Origin: Rhizobium lentis
GTDB lineage: Bacteria; Pseudomonadota; Alphaproteobacteria; Rhizobiales; Rhizobiaceae
DNA length: 64,000 nt
NCBI RefSeq assembly: GCF_017352135.1
Contig: NZ_CP071454.1
Location: 1,583,501-1,647,500, forward strand
Direction of reading: 5' to 3'
The position numbers were made by a program, and so were the translations under genes. The first letter of the stretch is position 1. Each line of letters begins with the position of its first letter. Below the pieces are notes generated by a model that was not told the origin of the DNA, did no database searches, and worked only from the letters and a program-made list of their open reading frames with translations. Positions 52,711 to 60,775 of the stretch are shown piece after piece.

Positions 52711-53685
52711 TTAGGAGAACAGCATCGCCGAAAGCTTGCGCCGGGCAGCAACCGTCGCCGGATCCTTGAAGCCCCAGACCTCGAAGAACTGCAGCAGCTG
52801 CCGACGGGCGCCGTCGTCGTCGAAGGCGCGATCCTTGCGCATGATCAGAAGCAGATGTTCGGCGGCCTCATCGCGCCGGCCTTCGACATTGAGGATCTTG
52901 GCAAGCTTCAGCCGCGCCTCGTGATTGTCAGGATTGGTCGCCAGCTCCTGCTCGAGCGCGACGGGATCGCCGAGCTTGCGCGCCTCCTCGATCTGGTCGA
53001 GCTTCTTCAGCACCGCCTGGATGCCGGCGTCCTTCGCGAGCTCTTCCGGCAGATCGGCCAGCGTTTCGCGCGCACGCTGATGCTGGTTTGCAGCGATCAT
53101 GCATTCGGCCATTCCGGCAAGCGCCTTGGCATTTTCGGGATCGGCCTGCATGACGGCGCCGTAAAGCTGCGCAGCCTCATTGACATTTCCGGCGGCAAGC
53201 AGTTCTGCCGCTTCCGTCAGCACGGCTTCGATTTCGGCCGCCTCCTCGGCGCCGGCCGGACCGGCGATGCGGTCGATGAACTGGCGGATCTGGCTCTCCG
53301 GCACGGCCCCCATGAAGCCGTCGGCCGGGCGGCCGTTGACGAAGGCGATGACGGCGGGAATCGACTGGATGCCAAGCTGGCCGGCGATCGAAGGATGATC
53401 GTCGATGTTCATCTTGACCAGCCGCACGCGGCCCTTGGCTTCGTTGACCACCTTCTCCAGAACCGGCGTCAGCTGCTTGCACGGGCCGCACCACGGCGCC
53501 CAGAAATCGACCAGCACCGGCTGCCTGCGCGACGCTTCGATGACGTCCTTGCCGAAATTCGCAGTCGTCGTGTCGGTGATGTAGCTGCCGGCCGCGGCCG
53601 CCGGTTCCGGCTGAGCGCCGAAGCTTGCCGTTGCCGACATCTGATTTCCGAAGGAACCGTTATAGGGGTTGTTGCTGCCGCTCAT
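52711..53685 (-). CDS. Thioredoxin-domain co-chaperone with TPR-like C-terminus (YbbN/CnoX-like)
   Basis: 324 residues. Low-complexity N-terminus (about 1-35), then a thioredoxin domain with 'FWAPWCGPCKQLTPVLEKVV' (Cys66, Cys69) and 'LGIQSIPAVIAFVNGRP' (cis-Pro), then a helical TPR-like region (about 160-324: 'EAAELLAAGNVNEAAQLYGAVMQADPENAKALAGMAECM'). E. coli CnoX has the same layout but an SxxC site; here CGPC is intact, so redox activity is likely. Upstream of the LON-domain gene on the same strand. Confidence 0.9.
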   Translation of the reverse strand: MSGSNNPYNGSFGNQMSATASFGAQPEPAAAAGSYITDTTTANFGKDVIEASRRQPVLVDFWAPWCGPCKQLTPVLEKVVNEAKGRVRLVKMNIDDHPSIAGQLGIQSIPAVIAFVNGRPADGFMGAVPESQIRQFIDRIAGPAGAEEAAEIEAVLTEAAELLAAGNVNEAAQLYGAVMQADPENAKALAGMAECMIAANQHQRARETLADLPEELAKDAGIQAVLKKLDQIEEARKLGDPVALEQELATNPDNHEARLKLAKILNVEGRRDEAAEHLLLIMRKDRAFDDDGARRQLLQFFEVWGFKDPATVAARRKLSAMLFS

Positions 53686-53741
53686 AGGTATCTCCCGCCG
53701 CGCCGATCCTGCCGGCATCATTGTAGCGCTAAAATCGTATG

Positions 53742-54251
53742 TCAGGACGTCACTTTCAAGACAAGCGGCTTATGTCCGGTCGCTTCCATGAAACGGATGA
53801 GGTCACCGCTCGCAATCGATGTCGTCGCATCGTTGGTAAGCGGATGGCAATTGATGATCTCCTCGACCATCAGATCGGCATCGAGCACGAAGGTAACGTT
53901 TCCGCCGGTATCGTTGATGGCACCGAACGCGGTGACTGCCCCCGGGATGACGCCGAGATACTCCATCAGCTTCTCCGCTCTGCCGAAGGAAACCCGGCCC
54001 GACCCGCCGATGATGGTGTGAACCTGCTTGAGGTCGACCTCGGCATTCTCCTCCACCGTCAGCAGAAAATACCGGTCCTTCTTGTCCTTGATGAAGAGAT
54101 TCTTGGTGTGGCCGCCGGGGATTTCATCGCGCAGCGCAACCGATTCGGCCACGGTAAAGACCGGCGCATGATCGACCGTCTTGTGGGCGATCCCGAGTCC
54201 GCTGAGAAAGGCGAACAATTCTTCTCTTGTCTTAGGAGCATTTTCAGGCAT
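53742..54251 (-). CDS. Prolyl-tRNA editing protein (YbaK/ProXp family)
   Basis: Trans-editing deacylase that clears mischarged Ala-tRNA(Pro), 169 residues. YbaK/ProX domain: 'HAPVFTVAESVALRDEIPGGHTKNLFIKDKKDRYFLLTVEENAEVDLKQV', with the catalytic Lys in 'TKNLFIKDK' and 'GVIPGAVTAFGAINDTGGNVTFVLDADLM'. The start at 54251 (MPENAPK) has GGA 7 bases upstream; 54263 is possible. The first 40 codons of the longer frame read into the tRNA promoter region. Confidence 0.88.
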   Translation of the reverse strand: MPENAPKTREELFAFLSGLGIAHKTVDHAPVFTVAESVALRDEIPGGHTKNLFIKDKKDRYFLLTVEENAEVDLKQVHTIIGGSGRVSFGRAEKLMEYLGVIPGAVTAFGAINDTGGNVTFVLDADLMVEEIINCHPLTNDATTSIASGDLIRFMEATGHKPLVLKVTS

Positions 54252-54415
54252 GAGGCGATCCATCGGCGTGTCAGGAAAAATCGAGGCGTCCTGATTAAGT
54301 CCGTCCACAATATTTGGCAATCGTCGCAACCGACGCTCTACCCCCGCTTTTGCGGCCTTTCCGCGCCGCATGTGCGAACATCGGAATTTTTCTTCGCTTC
54401 TCCGTCATTTCCCTG

Positions 54416-54444
54416 TTGCATTTGAAAATCCGTTAGGCCATATA
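54416..54444 (+). promoter_or_regulatory. Promoter of tRNA-Gly
   Basis: TTGCAT (54416-54421), 17 bases, CATATA (54439-54444). Predicted start near 54452, about 55 bases before the tRNA. Confidence 0.6.
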
Positions 54445-54506
54445 GCGCCCGTCGCCACGAGGCGGCGCCCACGGTCCAACGACTACCCCGGACTGATGTG
54501 GATTGA

Positions 54507-54581
54507 GCGGGTGTAGCTCAGGGGTAGAGCACAACCTTGCCAAGGTTGGGGTCGAGGGTTCGAATCCCTTCGCCCGCTCCA
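54507..54581 (+). tRNA. tRNA-Gly (anticodon GCC)
   Basis: 75 bases with encoded CCA. Acceptor stem GCGGGTG / CGCCCGC, D-arm 'GCTCAGGGGTAGAGC', anticodon arm CAACC-TTGCCAA-GGTTG with anticodon GCC, T-arm 'AGGGTTCGAATCCCT'. It reads GGC and GGU codons. No integrase gene or duplicated tRNA 3' end follows, so there is no sign of island integration here. Confidence 0.97.
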
Positions 54582-54968
54582 GTTTCTCCCTTGTCCGTAC
54601 CGAAGACATTGAAGACAACCCTGTGCGAAACGGGTTGGCTTGCAACTCAGCGACATAAGCGTCGTGAGGCGCCAGGGATGTTTCACAAGATGGCGCGCGC
54701 CATGCTTGTAACGGCTCAATCGGCCTTTACCGCGGGCGAGCCGAGCATCGACCGCAGCCCCATGGTTGCCGTCAGTCGGCGTCAGACAGCCGCAGCACCA
54801 TGAGCGCGGCTACGTCGCGGCTGATTAATATTACTTTATCAGTGCTAAGTATCCGCATCTCTTCGCATTATCGAAAAAATAACGCTGCCTCGTAACGACT
54901 CCTAAAGCCGGGTTTGGCACCTTGTTGGCGATCGATATTTGCTTCCAATTTTTCGGCTGGGGTTTGTT
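54582..54968. other. Non-coding stretch after tRNA-Gly
   Basis: 387 bases. Short plus-strand frames exist (up to ~40 codons after an ATG near 54677) but lack support. The last ~100 bases are AT-rich and probably carry the DUF2934 promoter. No repeats or att-like duplications seen. Confidence 0.5.
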
Positions 54969-55223
54969 ATGAGTCACAATAGGGACGCCTGGGTCAGCCA
55001 GCGCGCTTATTCGCTGTGGGAATCGGAAGGCAGGCCGGAGGGGCGTGGGGAAAACCATTGGATGCAGGCGCTCAAGGAATTCGAGCAGCTGCAGCTGACC
55101 AAGGCCTCGCCTGACGGAAACGAGCTCATCGAGAAGCTTAAGGCGGCCGGGCGGCTGATTCGTGTCTATGGCGAACCGGCTGCCGAAATCGAAAACGGGC
55201 TGCAACGGAAAATCGCCCGTTAA
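54969..55223 (+). CDS. DUF2934 domain-containing small protein
   Basis: 84 residues. The DUF2934 signature is 'SQRAYSLWESEGRPEGRGENHWMQALKEFEQ' at 10-40, with the conserved A-Y-x-x-W-E-x-x-G-x-P-x-G-x-x-x-x-H-W. Function unknown; the family is common in rhizobia. The start MSHNRDAW at 54969 is chosen; no operon partner. Confidence 0.85.
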   Translation: MSHNRDAWVSQRAYSLWESEGRPEGRGENHWMQALKEFEQLQLTKASPDGNELIEKLKAAGRLIRVYGEPAAEIENGLQRKIAR

Positions 55224-55438
55224 GGGAATTTCAACAAGGATGCATCGCGGTCTTGTGTCCGGGATGGCACAGAAAGACCGTATCCCGATTCCCCTGGGTG
55301 CCGAGATATTCTGCGGCATTCCAGGCGGACGATCAGCCGTGTCGGCAGGCGCCTTGCCACGTCGATGAAACCGGCATCGAGAAAGATCGAAAGCGATCCG
55401 GCATAGGAGCAAGTTGGGACGCAGCCGGCACGTGGCAA
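55220..55438 (-). pseudogene. Possible C-terminal remnant of a GNAT acetyltransferase
   Basis: The frame reads 'YAGSLSIFLDAGFIDVARRLPTRLIVRLE', the look of the last strand and helix of a GNAT enzyme (Y-x-G-S-L-x-x-F-x-x-A-G-F-x-x-V). No N-terminal part with the acetyl-CoA loop is found upstream, so this seems a decayed or truncated gene. Identification is by pattern only. Confidence 0.35.
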
Positions 55439-55469
55439 CCGCTCCCGGCGGTAATATGTCGTTCCGACG

Positions 55470-56114
55470 CTATCGGCGGGCGGCCCAGCTGAGACCGCGC
55501 CGCAGGACGAGCGGCATAAAGGGGTGGTCGAATTCGGCAGCTACATGGCCAAGGGCGGAATAGAAGATGCGACCGGCGCCGAAATGCCGCTTGAAGACCA
55601 CAGGCATCACGACATTGCGCGCCGCCGGATCATAGACGCCGGTAAAAGTGGTCGTCGCGAGGATTTCGACGCTCGGATCGTAATGAAGGTAATATTGCTC
55701 CGAGTGATAGTCGAAGTCGGGAATGCCCTCCATGACAGGATCGTCCTGGCGGGTGACGCCGACGCGGAAATCGATGATATTGCCGGGGTGGGCGACCCAG
55801 GTGACACCGGAGACATAACGGAAGGAGGCGCTCTCCTTGAAGGAGGTGGCGAGCGCACCATGATGGCCGCCGAGCCCGAGCCCGCCGCGCACCGCCTCGA
55901 CAAGGGCGCTAGCATGCGGTCTTTCAAGCGTTTCGCCGGTTATGATGGGCACGAGGAGATCGGCCTTGGCCAGCAGAGGCGAGGCGAAAATGCCGAGATC
56001 ACCGGTCACCTCGACGGCAAAGCCATCCTCGCGCAGGAGATTGGCAACGATGCCGGCGCATTGTTCCGGCTCATGGCCCTGCCAGCCGCCCCAGACGATG
56101 ATCGCCTTTTTCAT
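55470..56114 (-). CDS. ThuA-like domain protein (trehalose-utilisation family)
   Basis: 214-residue protein with the ThuA/glutamine-amidotransferase-like fold: 'MKKAIIVWGGWQGHEPEQCAGIVANLLREDGFAVEV', 'GLGGHHGALATSF' where a Cys would be in amidotransferases, and 'VVMPVVFKRHFGAGRIFYSALGHVAAEFDHP'. ThuA in Sinorhizobium is linked to trehalose and related disaccharide oxidation; family members elsewhere act on other sugars. No sugar dehydrogenase gene is adjacent. The start is 56114, after a 37-codon non-conserved extension. Confidence 0.85.
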   Translation of the reverse strand: MKKAIIVWGGWQGHEPEQCAGIVANLLREDGFAVEVTGDLGIFASPLLAKADLLVPIITGETLERPHASALVEAVRGGLGLGGHHGALATSFKESASFRYVSGVTWVAHPGNIIDFRVGVTRQDDPVMEGIPDFDYHSEQYYLHYDPSVEILATTTFTGVYDPAARNVVMPVVFKRHFGAGRIFYSALGHVAAEFDHPFMPLVLRRGLSWAARR

Positions 56115-56325
56115 CTCGTGTCCTCCGCCGACTTCATCCTTCGCCCACTGGAGCCTTTCTGGGTTAGATTGCAGCATTATGCAAATCACGCGAATAATGC
56201 GATCGGCGGGAAGCGGCTGCGGCAATCGACGTATTGTCCGTTCACGCCGATTGCAGTTCCTTCTTTTTATTGACGTCTATCTCGTCTAGGTTCGGCCTAT
56301 CTCTCATTGATGACAAGGGTGACAC

Positions 56326-57309
56326 ATGGCAGGTGAAACGGTTCTCGTGGTCGGCGGCGCCGGTTATATCGGCTCGCATACGTGTCTCGACCTGGCGAAC
56401 AAGGGTTACAAGCCTGTTGTCTTCGATAATTTTTCAAACGGCCACCGTGAGTTCGTCAAATGGGGGCCGGCCGAGGAAGGCGATATTCGCGACCGCGCCC
56501 GTCTCGACGAGGTGCTGGCCAAGCACAAGCCGGCGGCGATCCTGCATTTCGCGGCGCTGATCGAGGTGGGCGAATCGGTCAAGGATCCGGTTTCCTTCTA
56601 CGAGAACAATGTCATCGGCACCTTGACGCTGCTTTCGGCGGCGCAGGCCGCCGGCATCAACGCCTTCGTCTTCTCCTCCACCTGCGCCACCTATGGCCTG
56701 CCGCAGAGCGTGCCGCTCGACGAGACGCATCGGCAGATGCCAATCAATCCTTATGGGCGGACCAAATATATCGTCGAGCAGGCGCTTGCCGATTACGATC
56801 AGTACAAGAGCCTGCGCTCGGTGGTGCTGCGCTATTTCAATGCGGCGGGCGCCGATTTCGAAGGCCGGATCGGCGAGTGGCACCAGCCGGAAACGCATGC
56901 GATCCCGCTGGCGATCGACGCCGCGCTCGGTCGCCGCCAGGGCTTCAAGGTATTCGGCAGCGACTACGAGACGCGCGACGGCACCTGCGTGCGTGATTAC
57001 ATCCATGTGCTCGATCTTGCCGATGCGCATGTGCGCGCCGTCGAATATCTGCTGAAGGGCGGCGATTCCGTCGCGCTCAACCTCGGCACCGGCACGGGCA
57101 CCACCGTCAAGGAATTGCTCGGGGCAATCGAGGATGTGTCGAACCGGCCCTTCCCCGTCGAATATATCGGCCGGCGCGAAGGTGACTCGCATACGCTGGT
57201 CGCCAACAACGACAAGGCCCGCGACGTGCTCGGCTGGGTGCCGCAATATGATCTGTCTCAGATCATTCGCTCGGCCTGGGACTGGCATGCAAAATCAAAC
57301 CAGCATTGA
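56326..57309 (+). CDS. galE: UDP-glucose 4-epimerase
   Basis: Interconverts UDP-glucose and UDP-galactose, supplying galactose for exopolysaccharide and LPS. 327 residues: NAD motif 'VVGGAGYIGSHTCLDL', catalytic Ser/Thr in 'SSTCATYG', Tyr-x-x-x-Lys in 'NPYGRTKYIVE', and 'RYFNAAGAD'. Its last 23 bases overlap the sulfatase gene in another frame. It is divergent from the ThuA-like gene. Confidence 0.94.
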   Translation: MAGETVLVVGGAGYIGSHTCLDLANKGYKPVVFDNFSNGHREFVKWGPAEEGDIRDRARLDEVLAKHKPAAILHFAALIEVGESVKDPVSFYENNVIGTLTLLSAAQAAGINAFVFSSTCATYGLPQSVPLDETHRQMPINPYGRTKYIVEQALADYDQYKSLRSVVLRYFNAAGADFEGRIGEWHQPETHAIPLAIDAALGRRQGFKVFGSDYETRDGTCVRDYIHVLDLADAHVRAVEYLLKGGDSVALNLGTGTGTTVKELLGAIEDVSNRPFPVEYIGRREGDSHTLVANNDKARDVLGWVPQYDLSQIIRSAWDWHAKSNQH

Positions 57310-58828
57310 GACGGCGCACCGGCCCAATATCCTGCTGATCACCGCCGACCAGTGGCGCGGCGATTGCCTCTCGGCCGCCGGTCATCCCTGCGTGAAAACG
57401 CCTCAAATCGATGCGCTGGCCCGTGAAGGCACGCTCTTCCGCCGACATTATGCCGGGGCCGCCCCCTGCTCGCCGGCGCGGGCGACGCTCTATACCGGCC
57501 TCTACCAGATGAATCACCGCGTCTGCCGCAACGGGTCGCCCCTTGATGCCCGCTTCGACAATCTGGCGCTGGCGGCGCGGCGGGCCGGATTCGACCCGAC
57601 GCTGTTCGGCTACACCGACACGGCGCCCGATCCGCGCGGCATGGATGCCAATGATCCCCACCTGACGACCTATGAAGGCGTGCTGCCGGGTTTTACCGCT
57701 CGCCAGCTGCTTCCCGAGCATGAGCGACAATGGCTCTCATGGCTGAGGTCACGCGGCCATGCGCATGCCGTCAACCGCGACATCCATATTCCCGTCGGTG
57801 CGCAAGCAGGCGAAATTTCTGCTGCGGCGCCGGCCTATTCGCGTGACGAGACGCAGACCGCCTTCCTGGCCGGCGAGTTCATTCGCTGGCTGGGCGAACA
57901 GCACGGACCGTGGTTTGCGCATGTCTCTTTCCTGCGTCCGCACCCCCCGTTTTCCGTTCCGGAGCCGTTCAACCGGATGTACAAGCCGGACGACGGGCCG
58001 GCCTTTGCGCGGGCGGCAAATCATGAAGCGGAACAGGCTACGCATCCCTATCTCGCCTTTGCCATGCCGCACTCCGACAGGGGCAGCTTCATTCACGGGG
58101 CGGAAGGGTCGCTCAGCGCCTGGAGCAGCGCGGATTTTGCGGCGATCCGGGCGATTTATTACGGGATGATTTCAGAGGTCGACACGCAGCTCGGCCGGAT
58201 CTGGCAGGCACTGAAGGATACGGGCGCCTGGGACGATACATTCATCGTCTTCACCTCCGACCACGCCGAGATGGCGGGCGATCACTGGACGCTCGGCAAG
58301 GGCGGCTTCTTCGACGGCAGCTACCACATTCCGCTGATAATCCGCGACCCCGCAAACGGTCCTGCGGGCGGGGTGGTCGACGATTTTACCAGTGCTGCCG
58401 ATATCTTCCCGACGCTGTGCCAAAGGCTCGGCATCGAAGCGAAGAATGGGCTTGATGGCCGCTCTCTCATGCCGTTCGTCAAGCGTGAGAGCGCAGAGTG
58501 GCGGGACGCGGCGTTTTGGGAATTCGACTTCCGCGATATTGTGCAGGGTGAGGCGGAGCGGCATTTCGGTCTGCGGTCCAACGAATGCAATCTCGCCGTG
58601 ATCCGCGACGCGCGGTTCAAGTATGTGCATTTTACCGCGCTGCCGTCACTGCTCTTTAATCTCCGCGACGATCCCATGGAACTCAACAACGTCGCGGCTG
58701 ATCCGGCCTATGCGGCGATCCGACTCGAATATGCCGAGAAGTTGCTTTCGCTGAGGGCACGACATCTGGACCAGACGCTCGCCTATACCGAGCTGACGGA
58801 AAAAGGGCCGGTAACGCGCCGGCCCTAA
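57287..58828 (+). CDS. Type I sulfatase / phosphonate monoester hydrolase-like enzyme
   Basis: 513-residue alkaline-phosphatase-superfamily hydrolase. The modification site 'PCSPARATLYTG' carries Cys61, expected to become formylglycine (C-x-P/A-x-R); metal ligands are in 'LLITADQWRGDCLS' (Asp21) and 'FTSDHAEMAGDHWTLGKGG'. No signal peptide, suggesting a cytosolic location, as for PMH-type enzymes. It starts inside galE (23-base overlap), so translation is coupled. A GC hairpin (58805-58825) overlaps its stop codon. The substrate may be a sulfate ester or a phosphonate/phosphate diester. Confidence 0.88.
   Translation: MQNQTSIETAHRPNILLITADQWRGDCLSAAGHPCVKTPQIDALAREGTLFRRHYAGAAPCSPARATLYTGLYQMNHRVCRNGSPLDARFDNLALAARRAGFDPTLFGYTDTAPDPRGMDANDPHLTTYEGVLPGFTARQLLPEHERQWLSWLRSRGHAHAVNRDIHIPVGAQAGEISAAAPAYSRDETQTAFLAGEFIRWLGEQHGPWFAHVSFLRPHPPFSVPEPFNRMYKPDDGPAFARAANHEAEQATHPYLAFAMPHSDRGSFIHGAEGSLSAWSSADFAAIRAIYYGMISEVDTQLGRIWQALKDTGAWDDTFIVFTSDHAEMAGDHWTLGKGGFFDGSYHIPLIIRDPANGPAGGVVDDFTSAADIFPTLCQRLGIEAKNGLDGRSLMPFVKRESAEWRDAAFWEFDFRDIVQGEAERHFGLRSNECNLAVIRDARFKYVHFTALPSLLFNLRDDPMELNNVAADPAYAAIRLEYAEKLLSLRARHLDQTLAYTELTEKGPVTRRP
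58805..58828 (+). terminator. Terminator-like hairpin at the sulfatase stop codon
   Basis: GGGCCGG / CCGGCCC with a 7-base loop, ending just before the TAA. The last codons of the gene form the stem. No T-run follows (TAATAGG), so termination may be Rho-assisted. Confidence 0.45.
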
Positions 58829-58859
58829 TAGGCATTTTCGTCTTTGAATGGCGGTCAAT

Positions 58860-58920
58860 CCGAACTAGGTTCAGCCGGGCCGAATCAAAGTTCAGCCGAG
58901 CCGAACGAGGTTCAGCCGAG
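58860..58920. repeat. Three tandem ~20-bp repeats at the end of the DUF1993 gene
   Basis: Units CCGAACTAGGTTCAGCCGGG (58860-58879), a 21-base unit (58880-58900) and CCGAACGAGGTTCAGCCGAG (58901-58920). The last unit contains the stop codon of the DUF1993 gene; the others lie downstream of it. Confidence 0.75.
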
Positions 58921-59409
58921 ATAATCGCGCTTGCCGATCGGTACGCCCTGGTTGCGCAGAATCGCGTGAGCCGTCGCGACGTGGAAGTAGAAGTTCGGCA
59001 GGGCGAAAGTGGCGATATATTCGTCACCGGCCAGCACAATGCCACTCTTGCCCGGCAGAGTGATCTGGCGGCTTTCGGTACCTTCGAGTGCATCGGCCGT
59101 GAAGCCGGCGAGATAGGCGTCGGTCTTTGCCAGGCGCTCGCGCAGCTCGTCGATCGTCGTTTCGTTATCCTCGAACTTCGGAGCGTCGGTCGCCGTCAGG
59201 CGGGCGAGCGCGAACTTGGCGCTGTCGCTGGCCCGCTGATACTGGCCTGCGAGCGGCAGCATGTCCGGCGCAAGGCGGGCGGAGACGAGTATGGCGGGAT
59301 CGAAATTCTTTTCCTTCGCATAGGCTTCAGCCTTGTCGAGATAGGTCTTCAGGCTGGCAATGCCCCGCTGGAACATGGGAACGGTGAGGCGATAGATCGA
59401 AATGGACAT
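58912..59409 (-). CDS. DUF1993 family protein
   Basis: 165 residues of the DUF1993 (DinB-like helical bundle) type: 'SIYRLTVPMFQRGIASLKTYLDKAEAYAKEKNFDPAILVSARLAPDMLPLAGQYQRASDSAK', 'RLTATDAPKFEDNETTIDELRERLAKTDAYL', and 'FALPNFYFHVATAHAILRNQGVPIGKRDYLG', the strongly conserved C-terminus. Function unknown, proposed metal-dependent or stress-related. Monocistronic, with repeats at the 3' end. Confidence 0.87.
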   Translation of the reverse strand: MSISIYRLTVPMFQRGIASLKTYLDKAEAYAKEKNFDPAILVSARLAPDMLPLAGQYQRASDSAKFALARLTATDAPKFEDNETTIDELRERLAKTDAYLAGFTADALEGTESRQITLPGKSGIVLAGDEYIATFALPNFYFHVATAHAILRNQGVPIGKRDYLG

Positions 59410-59777
59410 CAGTCCTGTCTCCAGAAATCTTCAAATGAGCGGTCGCGGCGGCTGTCGAAGGGCCTGCGGCGGTGAGCCTGTCTTCGACCTTCCCATAGAT
59501 GGATGCTGCGCCCGTCTTGCACAATGCCGGGGAATGCGCATGCCGTCCGCAATTCCACGCCTCGCGCTCCTCATTATCCCGTCGCAGCGCAAAGAGAGAC
59601 TTGACGCCGTTCGCAGAAAATGGAATGAATATTCCGCATAACAAATTTTACGGTTTGTTTGTTCCGTTTTCGGAACGTCGCGGGAGAGGCGGCGCAGCAG
59701 ACTGCGGCTTCAGGGCGGATGCCTGGAGCTCCGGCGTGAGGAGGGTGCAGCCGGGCACCGTTTGTGGAGGAAGTAAA
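59410..59777. other. Upstream region of the sugar ABC operon
   Basis: 368 bases without a supported gene. The AT-rich part near 59625-59680 is the likely promoter; it includes the palindrome GTTCCG-TTTT-CGGAAC (59661-59676), a probable operator. A GGAGG ribosome-binding site precedes the first gene. Confidence 0.6.
59661..59676. promoter_or_regulatory. Operator-like palindrome of the sugar ABC operon
   Basis: Perfect 6-bp arms GTTCCG and CGGAAC around TTTT, about 100 bases before the start of the binding-protein gene. It could bind a LacI- or GntR-type sugar repressor; none is encoded next to it. Confidence 0.45.
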
Positions 59778-60707
59778 ATGAAAAAGTTTATCCTGGGCAC
59801 TGCGATGGCGCTCGTCATGTCGACGGCCGCTCACGCGGAGACGGTCGGCGTGTCGATGGCCAAGTTCGACGACAACTTCCTGACCGTACTTCGCAACGGC
59901 ATGACCGATTATGCCAAGACGCTGGATGGCGTCACCCTGCAGGTCGAAGACGCGCAGAACGACGTCTCCAAGCAGCAGAGCCAGATTCAGAATTTCATCG
60001 CCTCCAAGGTCGATGCAATCATCGTCAACCCTGTCGATACCGACGCTACGACGGCGATGTCGAAGCTTGCGGCCGATGCCGGCATTCCCCTGGTTTACGT
60101 CAACCGCGAGCCGGTCAATGTCGACACGCTTCCGGACAAGCAGGCCTTCGTCGCTTCCAATGAGCAGGAATCGGGCACGTTGGAAACCAAGGAAATCTGC
60201 CGCATTCTCGGTGGCAAGGGCAAAGCCGTCGTCATCATGGGCGAGCTTTCCAACCAGGCTGCGCGCATGCGCACCCAGGACATCCATGACGTCGTCAAGA
60301 CCGACGAGTGCAAGGGCATCGAGATCGTCGAAGAGCAGACGGCCAACTGGGATCGTACCCAGGGCGCCGACCTTATGACCAACTGGCTCTCCAGCGGCAT
60401 CGAGTTCGATGCGGTGATCTCCAACAACGACGAAATGGCAATCGGCGCCATCCAGGCGCTGAAGGCCGCCGGCAAGGATCTGAGCAAGATCGTCATCGGC
60501 GGTGTCGACGCCACTCAGGACGCGCTAGCCGCCATGCAGGCGGGTGACCTCGACGTCACCGTGTTCCAGGACGCCGCCGGCCAGGGCAAGGGCGCTCTTG
60601 ATACGGCGCTCAAGCTTGCCAAGGGCGAAAAGGTCGAAAAGAAGGTCTATATCCCCTTCCAGCTCGTCACGCCGGAAAACGTCAAGGACTTCGTCGCCAA
60701 GAACTGA
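59778..60707 (+). CDS. Sugar ABC transporter substrate-binding protein (inositol/rhizopine type)
   Basis: 309-residue periplasmic binding protein of the ribose/galactose cluster (peripla_BP_4). Signal peptide 1-21 ([20 protein letters not shown]). '[67 protein letters not shown]' and '[34 protein letters not shown]' resemble the Sinorhizobium myo-inositol/rhizopine-binding proteins I recall. Expression is probably higher than that of the rest of the operon, owing to the hairpin after it. Confidence 0.88.
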   Translation: MKKFILGTAMALVMSTAAHAETVGVSMAKFDDNFLTVLRNGMTDYAKTLDGVTLQVEDAQNDVSKQQSQIQNFIASKVDAIIVNPVDTDATTAMSKLAADAGIPLVYVNREPVNVDTLPDKQAFVASNEQESGTLETKEICRILGGKGKAVVIMGELSNQAARMRTQDIHDVVKTDECKGIEIVEEQTANWDRTQGADLMTNWLSSGIEFDAVISNNDEMAIGAIQALKAAGKDLSKIVIGGVDATQDALAAMQAGDLDVTVFQDAAGQGKGALDTALKLAKGEKVEKKVYIPFQLVTPENVKDFVAKN

Positions 60708-60721
60708 GGCGAGTGCCAAGC

Positions 60722-60748
60722 AGATGCGGGCTTTGCCCGCATCCTTTC
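60722..60748 (+). promoter_or_regulatory. Hairpin after the binding-protein gene
   Basis: GATGCGGGC / GCCCGCATC with a 3-base loop followed by CTTTC. It likely protects the upstream binding-protein mRNA and lowers expression of the ATPase gene, as common in ABC operons. Confidence 0.65.
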
Positions 60749-60775
60749 AGCCTGTCCGTATCCGGAGGAGATGAT

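Noticed and set aside
54677..54803. Short plus-strand ORF after tRNA-Gly
   Set aside because: About 40 codons, no ribosome-binding site of note and no recognisable pattern.
54507..54968. tRNA-Gly as an integration site for a genomic island
   Set aside because: No integrase follows and no copy of the tRNA 3' end was seen downstream.
58860..58920. CRISPR-like array
   Set aside because: Three directly adjoining units without spacers and no cas genes; it is a simple tandem repeat.
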